In this document: in pieces, positions 22,075 to 33,090 of the stretch
Layout: each line of letters begins with the position of its first letter
How positions within the stretch are numbered: the stretch's first letter is position 1
Program-made: the position numbers and the translations under genes
Source of the DNA: Blasia pusilla
Taxonomy: Eukaryota; Marchantiophyta; Marchantiopsida; Blasiales
Direction: 5' to 3'
Length of the DNA: 64,000 bases
Assembly (NCBI GenBank): GCA_050084515.1
Contig: CM114271.1
Coordinates: forward strand, 10,540,001 to 10,604,000
The notes under the pieces: model-generated
Database searches by the model: none
Told to the model about the DNA's origin: nothing
What the model saw: the letters and a program-made list of their open reading frames with translations, nothing else

Positions 22075-25000
22075 GATGAGAACGTGGAATCCAATCAGAG
22101 TTCATCTTGGGATGGTATAGATAATGTTCAACAAAGTCCTAATCCATACGAAGAAGAAAGGAATCGCACAGTGAGAGAGAGAAAGGCCAAAGAGGCAGAG
22201 TTGTTTGGTGGGTTGAAGGATTGGTAAGTATGATCTTGGATAACCTTTTTATTTTGCTTTATTTGGTCAAGTGGATCATGTTCATATAGTGGTTGTACAT
22301 TAGGAAATATGACATAATTTGTGTGATCATATTTTGAAGGTTTGTTGCGCCAAGGGTTATGAAGGAGCGCAAACCCTTGCCATTTTGGAATCCTTCTCTT
22401 CCACAAAGACGTAGCTTACGATTGGAGGAGAAGGCCACTAACCAAAGTGTAATCCCTAAGGAGACTCGAAAAGATTGTTCAGTTAGTGATTCCAAAGACC
22501 CCTATTATAATCCACTCCTTGAGATAGACTTCTTGGGGGCTGAAGAGGATGACGACTTGTGGCTGGAAGATGGGAGGGTACTTTCTCTTCACATCTTGTT
22601 GTTTTGTTACTCTCTTCAGATTTCAGAATTATGAATACTGTGTTAACTCACAATGAGATGTCTGTTTTGAATAGCCACAAGCAAAGGAGCGTCCAATCAA
22701 ACCATCCAAACAGGGAAGTGTACAAAATTCCACCAATACAAACGATGCGGTAATGTAATTGTAGACATGAAGGAATATTCAACTATCTCTATATGTATGA
22801 TTGGTATGTAATAAATTGAGTGGTAGAAGCGTGTCATGATGACTTCACTAATCTTTATTCATTAAATGCTCTCTAGTTTAGTTTACTAACAAATTTACTT
22901 ACATGTGCAGCCCATGGATGGAACTCCATCACAACCCATAATGCCTTCTCAAGCATATCCCCCTCCTCCACTCCCATGGGCACAAAGCCAGATGCCGTGG
23001 TGGGTACCTACGATAATGCAATCACCGATGGGTTATGGAAGTCAATTTCAGCCACCATGCACCAATGGAGCTCAATCATCCATGACCATCCCATTCCGTG
23101 GGTAAGTAGGCTTACTATTTTGCCCTTTCTTGTTTTACACACGAGGATTCAATTAATTGGAAGTCTAACTAGCTAATTGTATTTCTTTTGTGGACACAAG
23201 GGACATGGGCCATCCCAACCGCCGCCCCCAACAGCGTTGACACCTCCATTGGCCAACGAGAATACAGACGACGAATTATACCGCAGTAGGTCTCAATCTT
23301 GCGCAACACCAAGCCCATCAGAAAATTTGACCCCGCAAGTAGGTGCATCTAAAGGTAACTTCTCGCTTGGTTTTGAGTTTGCAAATTTATATTGAATAGG
23401 TTGTTGTATTATGAAAGGTGTGAAACTGTTACTAGTATAAGTTGGTCTTATAGTTAATATAGTTCAACATAATTATGATTTGATGAGTTTATAATCGTCG
23501 GCCCTACATTTTTTACATCTGATAATTGGGATGGTGGTATATTTGTAGGAGAACGGCATAGTCGCAAAAAGCGTGATTTGTGGACTCATGACGTCTCCAT
23601 TAAGAAGGAGCGGAACTCAAAACCTAGATGTGAGCTCATGCCAAATGGTATTCCGTCGCCTAGAGTTCCAAGTTATGAGCCTTGGCTAAATGAATTGAAG
23701 GTATGGGTGATGAGGTACTTGGACTTATCATACATTGAGATTAGTAAACAGAATTCTATCAGCATGGTTGTTGTTCAGAATCACATCCTCGAGCCATACA
23801 CATATGTGGGTGCATCCTCTCTTTCACTTGATTTCATGAAGAAAAAAATATCACAACTATTGAAAACTAAGCGATCCAATGTCAAGAACTATTGGACATT
23901 ATATGGGGCTCATCGCACAGTCCCGTGTCACCCTGATACCAATGAGGAGTCATGGAATCGATTAGTAGATTATTGGATCTCCAAGGAGGGAAAAATGAAG
24001 GCAGAAAAGATGGCTCGAGCAAGGGCCAAGGTCCAGACTTTAGATTTCTCTGGCCGTGCAGGTTTAGATGGACTTGATGTAAGTCATCTTGGCATTCCCT
24101 AGTTTTCTTGCTAAAGTTACATAATGGTAGAAAACTTCCATTATTGCTTCATTTCCATATTTGCATTGAACCCTTTCACATGCATGAATTTCATAATTTA
24201 TGTATTTAAGGAGCATGTGCAGGTGCAACAACATACCTCAAAGGAGTCCTTCGGCACGGGGCTAGAATGTATGGAGAGAGACGAGTTGTCTAAGCAACTA
24301 GGTTTCACACAATTGAGTTCGTCGGAAAATGTAAATGCATAACTCTTTTCTTACCCCTTGGCTTGACATGGCTAGTATTATGACCTTCATTTGATTGGGT
24401 CATTGAGTTAGTATCATATCCTTAATGGAGTTGAATTATGGAGTTAGTATCATGGTTGTATCTGACTATGTAATTGCAAAACCATTTTTTTGGTACCTTA
24501 TTGATCGTTGGATTATATGTGCAAAGTGTGGAATCCAACGATCAATAAGGTACCAAAAAAATGGTTTTGCATATAATCCAACGATCAACCCTATTCAATT
24601 GGAAGAAGTGGAAAAGAAGTGGACGTAGATTTGGATGATGTGAAGTTGCACATGGAACGGCTGAACAAAGCATTAAGTGTACTTATGGAAATGGTGTCCA
24701 AGCTTACTTCAAAGGATGTGTCTTCAACACCACACTAGATTTCTAGTTCCCCGCCATCCAATTCTCAGCCATATGCAACAACGGATGAGAAGCTCACATC
24801 AGGTAGCCCATTCTCATTCTTCCGCCCTCGATTTTGAATGGTTATAACTACTTGTCCTCTCCAGCATGAGTATTTCACAACTGACTTTCTTTGTTTTGAG
24901 TAACTTACAGTCACTATTGAACCTATACCAACGTCTGCAGCCGGATAATTAGGGAAGAGGAAGATCTCCACACAAAAAGAGGCAATGGCAACTACATAAT

Positions 25001-25906
25001 GTATTGGTAAGGAGAGAGTTTAGCTTCACTAGATGTAGGGTCTTATAATATAATTACTTGTTGAAGTGAAGAATCTGGTTTTACAATTCATTTCTCAAAT
25101 ACTTGGGTTGTTTGTAGAAGTGCTAGAACGAAGCAAAAAAAGGAGAAGTTCCACAGAAAGTGCAGATGGTGATACTCGAATCACTCGTAAGTATGTCATC
25201 CTTGGCATACTGAATTTATCTTTGGGGTAGTTTTCAACCTATCCACAAAACAATACTCATTTCTTCCTACAGCATTCAGTGGACTTTGGCGTGCATAATG
25301 TGCAGAAAATGTGAGTATGGACAGCCAAGCCAAATCATCACCAGAAGTCTAGGCTACAATCTGATGGTTTGAATGAGCAGGAAAGTGAAATCAGATCAAG
25401 CTCGTCTAAGAAAATAACTAAGGTAATTTACTCATCTATAATGGCCTCTTCTATTCAAGGTTTATATCACGACACTGATATTTCTTGTTGTGGACAGTCA
25501 AATGGTCGTCTAGGACTTGTGAATTTTTCGCATCATCTTCCGAAATGGGGATGGTCTTTCAAACAAGTATATCATAGCAGTTTTTTATTTTCAGATTAAT
25601 GGTGCAAATGCGTGTGGAGAGAATTTGAATTGATACTAACTAAATGCATGTGTATTTTTTTAGCTACAAATTGGTGATCACGTATTGCTCACCAAGCCAA
25701 AGTTGAGTAGGATGGTGCTTGGGTCAGGAGTTATATCAGGTTTTGGTGGAAGAGACAAGTTCCATGCCAAAGACATCCCCTTGGGCGTGGCGAGGGTTGA
25801 TCTAAACGAGGTGTCTGAACTAGAACATGCTTTGTGGATGTCGAATTTGATAGACAAACCTATGCAAGAAACATTTGGTGATGCTCTTGGCTCAAGCATG
25901 CTCTAG
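22075..25906 (+). pseudogene. CACTA second gene, tnpA/Transposase_24-like, multi-exon remnant
   Basis: Downstream of tnp2, several exon-like pieces lie in order: 22359-22590 (basic, FWNPSLPQRRSLRLEEK), 22911-23100 (Pro/Gln-rich), 23200-23360 (Pro-rich) and 23550-24080. The last is the best conserved: ELKVWVMRYLDLSYIEIS, KKKISQLLKTKRSNVKNYW, NRLVDYWISKEGKMKAEKM and ARARAKVQTLDFSGRAG. The LVDYW...AEKMARARAK pattern is typical of the plant En/Spm-type Transposase_24 family. Possible further exons continue to about 25906 (HAKDIPLGVARVDLNEVSE). In En/Spm the second protein binds subterminal repeats and helps tnp2. I cannot prove a complete frame, so I call it a probable pseudogene. Confidence 0.65.
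24476..24570. repeat. Perfect 39-bp inverted repeat with 17-nt loop, plus a partial third arm
   Basis: 24476-24514 and 24532-24570 are exact complements. Immediately after, ATCCAACGATCAA (about 24576-24588) repeats part of the second arm in direct orientation. It lies in non-coding CACTA sequence. Confidence 0.95.
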
Positions 25907-26449
25907 CCAAAGATGCATATGAGAAAGGTGATTCAGTAGAGTAGTCTTTTCTTTTGGCACCCAACTATCTAAGGTGCAATAACTTTGTTTTCATGGATGA
26001 CATGATCTCTCTTGCTCTTTCAAGATGAGATCATAAACCCTACTATATTTGATTTTCATTTTTTTATCTATTTGGATTATAACCCCATGTAATAGTGATT
26101 CATTTTGTAATTTGGTGTATGGAAGCTACTCTTTGGTGATATTCCATCCCTCAAAATCTGTTTTCAAGAGTATTTTTTTATTATTTGCTTGGTTAATTGC
26201 TTGCGAGCAAGAAATTTTTATTACATCTCTTTCTAAACTCAGAGAAAAAATATACGTAGTTTCTTGATTACTCCAAGATGCCACTACTCAATGTAACAAC
26301 ATAGTGCTCATGCGCTACTTCCATATAGTTCAGTTGACATGTTTATGGATATATTATGTTGTTTTGTTATTTGCGCTTTTTTCAAAATTATACTACGTGC
26401 TAAGCTGAACGCTTAAGTGTTCACCATATAAATGGAAAAGAGGATTTCA

Positions 26450-27246
26450 ATAATTCAAATCCATTAATTCTTGCACCCTTCAAAAGGCATAATAAAAATT
26501 CCAAAATATCCAAATTTTATTTTCCCACTAGTCATATCGATATAACTAGCACAATACGGTTCAAAAACCGAAGTAGTAAGCTTCAAGTTCTCTCTAGTCA
26601 TAATTGTATGACTCATGTAATTCTGTTGCAATTAACTACATAATTTCCGCAACTCACATAGTCATATCTTTGTGACTAAACCAGTTGTGTCCGCTTCTAT
26701 AGTAGTCATGTAACTCTACTCTTCTAGTCATAGCACATGACTACATGAGTCCATACCAATATTTCAATAAAATAAAATAACTACATGAGTTGCCAACTAT
26801 AACTGAATGGAGTACACTTGATTCATTTTGATAGGATATTCTGAACTTTTGCACACCAACCATGACTAAAGGAGTCGTTGGTGATAACTAGAAAAATATA
26901 CACATATGACTAGATGAGTCGTACTCAAGTCCACATCATCATTGACATGTCACAACAATAGTCCATGTCATCAGTGACACATCACACTAAATAGTCCATG
27001 TCACTGATGACGTGTCATTATTCCACATCATCTAAGTGATGTGTCAGTCATGGCCTCATGATTACACCCTCAAGTCATATACCAATCTCCACCTAAGTTG
27101 ACCATCCTAGTCAGCCTAGTTGCCAAACAAATATGACTTGGCTTTTGCGTCTAAAGTAGTTGTCAGTCATTATTAGTCGTGGTATCTAAAGTATGACTCA
27201 TATGAGTCATATAACCTAGTCATAAAACCAGGGATTTCTTCTAGTG
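26450..27246. promoter_or_regulatory. CACTA right subterminal repeats and terminus
   Basis: TAGTCAT occurs at 26529, 26595, 26659, 26703 and 26725, with further TATGACT or CATGACTA variants up to the terminal TTTCTTCTAGTG at 27235-27246. Repeated TGACATGTCA and TGATGACGTGTCA-like blocks occur at 26940-27060. Confidence 0.75.
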
Positions 27247-28290
27247 CTACCCGTTGGCATCAGTGCATGTGTCTCCAGCACTACCACTCCGTCGAAACAC
27301 TCTCCACCACAACCCTCGCAAATCCCAGTCACGCCTGAAAACATTACGTTCTGAAAAATCTGTCTACCCACCCTAGACGTGCCTCGCAACCTCAACTGAG
27401 CCCCGTCCAAACTCAACCATGTCAGACCATCTATCACGTCACCTGCGGCTCTACCACGTTGACCTTGCTTGACTACGTCCGTCTGACTAACCACTTCCAT
27501 GCCTACCACATCCGGTGTGTACCACGTTGGGACGTTGCCATCCATGGCGCTCCCAACCACGTCATGGGGGCGGGGCGCGACCTAAACGTGACCTAAAGGC
27601 CTCAGTGACCCTCACCGCTCACCGGTCGACAACCCACTCGTGAACACCCGCCATCACAACCTGCGCTACAACCTGCTGCTGTCCCCCATGAACCCCCACC
27701 AGAAAAATGTGAGAAAAATGGACAGTGCTTCCGCGCATAGCCTTCCGAACATAAAAATGACACACAAATATCACACAGTGTCTCCAGGGGCTCCCCGATC
27801 AAAGCAACTCGCTTGCCTACTTGCAAACAGCAAATTCCCACCAACCCCTTGACATCTTTCTCATGTAAAAATAAAGAGTGGTAAAAACGGCACACGCGGC
27901 CTAAAACTCCACTCCTCAATCTACATCGGCATATCAAGCCTCGTCCACCCTACGCTATCAAGGAATCCGGACGCTAGCACCCTAGTCCTATCTCGCACAC
28001 ATACAAGAGAGGTGCTCCAACCGCCCAACATGAGCATCTTCCTCTCTTATATAGGGTTGGGAAGAGCCAAAAGGCTCTTCCCTTAAAAATAGCCATCCCC
28101 TTGGTAACCTATGCGCACAGGTTACCAGGGGCGGGTGACTTGGTCAAAAAGTCACCCGGTTGTGAAAGACCTCAATAGGAAAGTTATCAAAAACAACGTT
28201 CCTGACATAATGGACCTATCCTCAACCTCATCCGACATCGTGGGACAAAGTTACACTAAAGATAGTGTAACTTTGTCCTACGCCCTATCC
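27247..28290 (-). mobile_element. Retroelement leader/LTR portion, right of the CACTA insertion
   Basis: Sequence continues the retroelement broken at 11317, as shown by the CTA duplication. It is CA-rich, like 10842-11317, and reaches the start of transposon copy B near 28300. This is where the upstream LTR of a minus-strand element should lie, but with the other LTR missing I cannot define its limits. It ends in a cluster of perfect hairpins. Confidence 0.5.
28059..28282. repeat. Cluster of four hairpins
   Basis: Perfect or near-perfect stems: 28059-28068 with 28073-28082 (10 bp, AAAA loop); 28103-28110 with 28119-28126 (8 bp); 28133-28140 with 28150-28157 (8 bp); 28239-28258 with 28263-28282 (19 of 20 bp, 4-nt loop). 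They sit at the junction between the retroelement and transposon copy B. Confidence 0.9.
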
Positions 28291-28312
28291 ACGATAGATC
28301 TCAGCCTATCGG

Positions 28313-29508
28313 CTACTCAGATGTGACAACCATGTGATGCGGAAAGGGATGGAGGACGAGTGCCCTCACGCAAAAATGCGCCTCCAATGAATTTGGGTGC
28401 GCCTCAGCAAATCGGGACCATGCCTTGAAACTGTGGTTCCCATCCCACATGAAGAAATTTGGGTTCATCATCCAGCTGAATTCAGTTCCTTTGACACCTC
28501 TTATGAACTCCGCATCTCTCATTCTCCACAACATGTCCAAGTTCTCTAGGTCTTCTTCCGTCACGAGAGATTGCGTTCCATGTTCATCATAAGGCTAAAC
28601 ATAGAACGGCGGAAAGTTGTCGACGTAAGATGCTGTGGCAACGGAATGCTTCAACTTTGCAATGTCGTCGTCCAAGTGAATTTCTTGGACGTACTCCATG
28701 GTCCGAAGTCGACAAAGAGGAATTCAGGGGGACTTGTGGACGTCCACCACTGCCATCTGCTTTACAATGTGAAAAAGTTTTGTGATGGTTAATAAGTTGC
28801 AATTTTCTTCCGAAGTGATCATCAAAGCTCAGTAAGTTATGTCGAAGACTCCTTACCCTCTCAAAAATTGGGTTAGTGTCGAGGCCGGCCACTGCTCTGG
28901 GATAGGAGGAGGCAACTCCATAGGAAACTCATCCATGCGAAAAAATTCAAATTCTTCCACCAGGCTCAATGAAGACGAGGACTCTTCTCCCGCTTCCTTA
29001 GAGAGGTCCACCATCTCTACACTTGGTGTCCTCATCGACTCCTCGTCCTTCTCCTGAGCATCTTCGAGCATCTTCGAGCTCTTCAGACGTTTTCAAGTTC
29101 ATGGTTTCGCCCGACCTCAAGGGGGATGCATCTTCCATCTCAACGATGTCCTTAGGTCAAGCGGGGCTATCTTCCTCCACATCGATAGCCTTCTCCCTTC
29201 GCGCTTTTGCCAATTATGCCCTCCTAATAGATGCGTTGAGACGCTTCTTCTCTCTCTTCTTGTCCACAATCCTTTTTTTTCATTGCCTTTGATGCCTCCG
29301 CCTCGACATTCCGCTTTGCAAGTTCCTCCAGCGCAAGCTTAGCCTCCAGCTCCTGCCTGCGCATTTCAGCTTCCCTCTCCTTATCCTCTATCTCTTGTTG
29401 CCTTATGTCCGCCGCCGAGCAAGGGCCAAGAGAAGGCGGTACAAGCGTCCTAATGGACTTTGGAGTTACGCTCCCAACACTCAATGCTAGAGTTTTCTCC
29501 CTTGTCAT
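28313..29508 (-). pseudogene. Minus-strand gene of transposon copy B, decayed
   Basis: It starts at 29508 (MTREKTLALS, then VTPKSIRT as in copy A). The coiled-coil-like Glu/Arg-rich part is broken by a shift in a T run near 29274. The acidic part (SVEMVDLSKEAGE) is at 29030-28980. The splice donor after NPIFER (GTAAGGAG near 28853) is conserved with copy A, but the acceptor AG before KQMA has been lost. Exon 2 keeps TASYVDNFPPFYV, TEFSWM and FFMWDGNHSFKAW, so the GNHR core has become GNHS. Two stops interrupt it. Nothing here can be expressed as a full protein. Confidence 0.72.
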
Positions 29509-29723
29509 TGTGGTCGTGAAAGAAGTAAAGCTCTACACTCCGCAAACAGTAAAGCAATCAATTTCAGTGTCAATCCTCATAGCGTCGTCCCTCGAATTGT
29601 CGTCAATCGTAGCGGCGGTACCTTCCTGCAAAGTGGCTTCCAAAAAAACTTCCGTGTTTGCTCAAAAAGCTTTTACTACAAACGCAGAATGGAAAGGAAA
29701 GAGAAATGATTGTAATCGAAGCC

Positions 29724-29759
29724 TTATATAGATTTTTAGCCGTTGAGCTGACCGTTGGG
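29724..29759 (-). promoter_or_regulatory. Copy B minus-gene promoter: TATA plus two Myb/MSA-like sites
   Basis: The complement of 29722-29731 reads CTATATAAGG. Upstream of it on the minus strand lie CTCAACGGCTA (29737-29747) and CCCAACGGTCA (29749-29759), spaced exactly as in copy A. A third AACGG occurs near 29769. The second motif fits the YCYAACGGYYA consensus fully; the first has one mismatch. Confidence 0.65.
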
Positions 29760-29810
29760 TTTTGGGAACCGTTGGTCCAACAGTGACATCTTGCGTGTAC
29801 GGCGCATGGC

Positions 29811-30350
29811 ATGTGGGAACTGTGCAACTTGTCGGAATCCAACATGTTGAATACGAGGTCACCGTGCAACCCTTCGGACTCTGACGGGTTGGAAGGACAC
29901 AGGTGCTCATCGCCAACCTCGCTCCCGTGCAATCCGTCGGACTCTGACGGGTTGCACGGGGAGCATTCATCCTGCCCAGTTCCAGCAACCCGTCAGACCA
30001 CGATGGATTGCAAAGGTTCCATCCAGCCTGACTCCCGTGCAACCCGTTGAACTCTGACGAGTTGCACAGGGAGAATTCATCTTTCCCACCTCCTGCAACC
30101 CGTCGGGCCACTACGGGTTGCATAGGGTCCATCCAACTTGGCTCCCGTGCAAAACATCGGACTCGGACGGGTTGCATGGGGAGAATTCATCTTACCCACC
30201 TCCTACAACCCGTCGGACCACGACGGGTTGCATAGGGTCCATCCAGCAAGGCTTCCCGTGCAACCCGTTGGACTCAGACGGGTTGCATGGGGTCCATTTA
30301 ACCTGGGTTGTGCAACCCGTCGAACTCCGACGAGTTGCAAAAAACTCAAG
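29811..30350. repeat. 110-bp tandem array, two palindromes per unit
   Basis: GAGCATTCAT at 29961 and GAGAATTCAT at 30071 and 30181 give a period of exactly 110. Each unit holds two palindromes of the GCAACCCGTCGG...CCGACGGGTTGC type, separated by GGGGAGAATTCATC or GGGTCCATCCA linkers. It occupies the spacer between the divergent genes of copy B, where copy A has its 67-bp arrays. Confidence 0.88.
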
Positions 30351-30429
30351 ATGCCTAACTTGTGGAAGCCGGGGGAGTCCATTAGGTAAGCGGGGAGCAG
30401 GACCAGACCGACCGGCGTTGTGAGTCCGT

Positions 30430-30470
30430 CCATTTTATAATCCATCGGACTCCGACGGATTATAAAATGG
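30430..30470. repeat. 41-bp palindrome with extended arms
   Basis: 30430-30449 and 30451-30470 are complementary at 19 of 20 positions around a single central base. The core TCGGACTCCGA is that of the palindrome family, but the outer arms (CCATTTTATAATCC) are new. Confidence 0.9.
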
Positions 30471-30790
30471 GAAGGATGTTGAAGGACCCTTGCCATATCT
30501 TTTCCATAGAATATGAAAAAATTCAAGATGTCAAGATGCGTTTAGTGTTCAAGGTTTGTTCCTTCCACATCCCTCCTCGATTCCAATCCGTCGGACTCCG
30601 ACCGGTTGAAGTTCTCCTAGTGTCTACCTTCCAACCCGTCCGTCTCCCACATGTCGAAGTAAACCTGGCAAGGACTTTCCCACTAGTCATCTACCACGAT
30701 GTCTGAATATTCCTTTCTAGCAGGTCCACTCATCGGACCAAGGGTCAACCTAACACATGTCAGAGATATTTTGTCAGAATTTAAATGGAC

Positions 30791-30800
30791 ACTATAAATT
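30791..30800 (+). promoter_or_regulatory. TATA box of copy B transposase gene
   Basis: ACTATAAATT followed by ATTCTCATTC, matching copy A at 3070-3095, with the ATG at 30855. Confidence 0.65.
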
Positions 30801-30854
30801 CAACATTCTCATTCTTATTCCTCTATCTGGGCAATTATTGTCGGTCTAACCCAA

Positions 30855-31260
30855 ATGGAAAATTATGTGAAGCCTACATGTGGCAATCATCTAGCGGGCC
30901 TTCCTCAATCGGAGATTATTCGAGCCCAACCCAGTGACATTCATGTAATTGTTGAAGAACATTTCCTTTCACTCCAATTTCTTCTCCAGATTGGAACCAT
31001 ATTTGTATCTAAGGATGTCAAGGTTGATGGAACGGATGATGTCATTGGGGAAACAGTCCAACCGGAAATTGGAAGCTACAGAGTAAGGTGGTGATCAGGG
31101 GTAGGCCATACACTCTGAATTGTCCATTGAAGTAGCTTCAATGGACAATTCAGAGTGTATGGCCTACCCCTGATCACCACCCTACTTCAATGGACAATTC
31201 AGAGTGTATGGCCTACCCCTGATCACCACTGCGACTCGTGAAGACGGTCCGAAACCTTCA
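30855..31260 (+). pseudogene. N-terminal piece of the transposase gene, copy B
   Basis: Encodes MENYVKPTCGNHLAGLPQ, FLLQIGTIFVSKDVKVDG and DDVIGETVQP, all matching the N-terminus of copy A (MDNYVK, FLLQIGTIFVSKDVRVDG, EDIIGETVQP). The frame is then broken by an inverted duplication at 31087-31181. After it, coding-like sequence (a relative of NGQYSVYGLPL in copy A) appears in correct orientation twice, then ends at the satellite. It shows which ATG the family uses. Confidence 0.75.
31087..31229. repeat. Perfect 46-bp inverted repeat with 3-nt loop followed by a third direct copy
   Basis: 31087-31132 and 31136-31181 are exact complements separated by TAG. 31185-31229 repeats the second arm in direct orientation. 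Copy A has this sequence only once (about 3385-3415) in the orientation of the second and third arms. Confidence 0.97.
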
Positions 31261-31299
31261 AGTGCTCCATGCTCCATGCTCCATGTAAGATAGTAAGAT

Positions 31300-33090
31300 A
31301 GTGCAAATTTTGGCCAAATTTCAGCTCAAGATGACAAAGTTGGACAAGATGAGAAATAAAAAAACCTTATTCTAGTAGAAGGTCTGATGGTTCGAGTCCA
31401 AAAAAGAGTTAGAAATTTTTAGGGTTTTGCTCACAACTTCATTTTGCCTAAAACTTGGTATGAGTGCTAGGACCACCTTGGGGACCATGTTGGTCAAATT
31501 GCAGCTCAAGATGACAAAGTTGGACAAGATGAAAAATAAAAAAACCTTATTTTGGTAGAAGGACTGATGGTTCGGGTCCAGAAAAGAGTTAAAACATTTT
31601 AAGGTTTTGCTCACAACTTTATTTTTCCTCAAACTTGGTAAGAGTGCTTGGTCCACCTTGGGGACCATGTTGGCCAAATTTCAGCTCAAGATGACAAAGT
31701 TGGACAAGATGACAAATGAAAAAACCTTATTTTGGTAGAAGGGCTGATGGTTCGGGTCCAAGAAAGAGTTAGACATTTTTTAGGGTTTTTCTCACAACTT
31801 AATTTTTCCTAAAACTTGGTAAGAGTTCTAGGGCCACTTTGGGGACCATGTTGGCCAAATTTCAGCTCAAGATGACAAAGTTGGACAAGATGAAAAATGA
31901 AAAAACCTTATTTTGATAGAAGGTTTGATGGTTCGGGTCCAAAAAGGAGTCAGTATTTTTTAGCTTTTTCTCACAACTTCATTTTCATTGAAACTTGGCA
32001 AGAGTGTTAGGATCACCTTGGGGACCATTTTGGCCAAATTTGAGCTCAAGATGACAAAGTTGGACAAGATGGAAAATGAAGAAACCTTATTTTGATAGAA
32101 GGTCTGATGGTTCGGGTCCAAAAAGGACTTGCCAAATTTTGAGCTTGTGGTTCCAACTACATTTTTTTTGAAAATTGGCAAGACTTTTAGATGCACCTTG
32201 GAGACCATGTGGGCCAAATTTTACCTCAAGTTGAGAAAGGTGGACATGGTGAAAAATCATAAAACCTTCTTTTCATTCAAGATTTAATGGTGCGGGTCCA
32301 AAATGGAGTTAGTAATTTTTGAGCTTTTTTCCACATCTCCATTTTACATGAAAATTGGCAAGACTTCTAGATGCATCTTGGAGACCATGTGGGCCAAATT
32401 TCACCTCAAGATGAGAAAGGTGGAGAAGGTGAAAAATCATAAGACCTTATTTTCATTGAAGGTTTAATGGTTCGGGTTCAAAAAAGAGTTAGTAATTTTT
32501 GAGCTTTTTCTTACAACTTCATTTTGCCTGAAACTTGGCAAGAGTGCTAGATGCACCTTGGGGACCATGTTGGCCAAATTTCACTTCAAGATGATAAAGT
32601 TGGACAAGATGAAAAATGAAAAAACCATTTTTTCATAGAAGGTTTGATGGTTCGGGTCCAAAAGGAAGATAGTAATTTTTGGGCTTTATCTCACAACTCC
32701 ATTTTGCATGAAACTTTACTAGAGTTTAACATGCACCTTGGGGAACACGTGGGAAAAATGTATGTTCAAAATGTGATAGTTGGACAAGATGAAAAATGAC
32801 GTTATTTTGATAGAAGGTCTGATGGTCGGGTCCAAAATGGACTTGCCACTTTTTGAGTTTGTGGTCCCAACTCCATTTTTCTTTAAACTTGGCAAGAGTG
32901 CTAGATGCACCTTGGAGACCACATGAGCTAAATTTTAGCTCAAGATGGAAACGTTGGACAAGATGTCCGGTTAAAGACTTTTTTTTTTTCATTCAAGGTT
33001 ATCTGCTTCGGGTCCAAAAGGTCATTCTAAACTTAATTTAGGATGAGACTTTGCCAGAGTGATAGACGTAACTTGGGGACCATCCGCACT
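31300..33090. repeat. 180-bp satellite, about ten tandem copies
   Basis: TTCGGGTCCA or variants fall at 31391, 31571, 31751, 31932, 32111, 32291, 32471, 32651, about 32826 and 33006, a period of 180. Units share GGGACCATGTTGGCCAAATT, CTCAAGATGACAAAGTTGG and ACAAGATGAAAAATGA. Copies in the right half are more diverged. No coding potential. The length is in the range of plant centromeric satellites, but ten copies alone say nothing about location. Confidence 0.93.

Larger units (their letters stand above)
28313..31260. mobile_element. Copy B of the two-gene transposon, truncated at both ends
   Basis: It repeats the layout of 435-3450: minus gene (29508 leftwards), TATA plus MSA-like sites, palindrome-rich spacer, then the start of the plus-strand transposase gene at 30855. 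The left side is cut inside exon 2 near 28313, where the retroelement sequence begins. The right side is cut within the first 100 codons of the transposase and followed by the 180-bp satellite. The two copies are clearly related but well diverged. Confidence 0.75.

Noticed and set aside
28059-28082. Rho-independent terminator-like hairpin
   Set aside because: The context is eukaryotic retroelement DNA, there is no U-tract, and three further hairpins follow.
29603-30526. Frames of 60-171 codons in the copy B spacer
   Set aside because: Products of the 110-bp palindrome array and not conserved with copy A.
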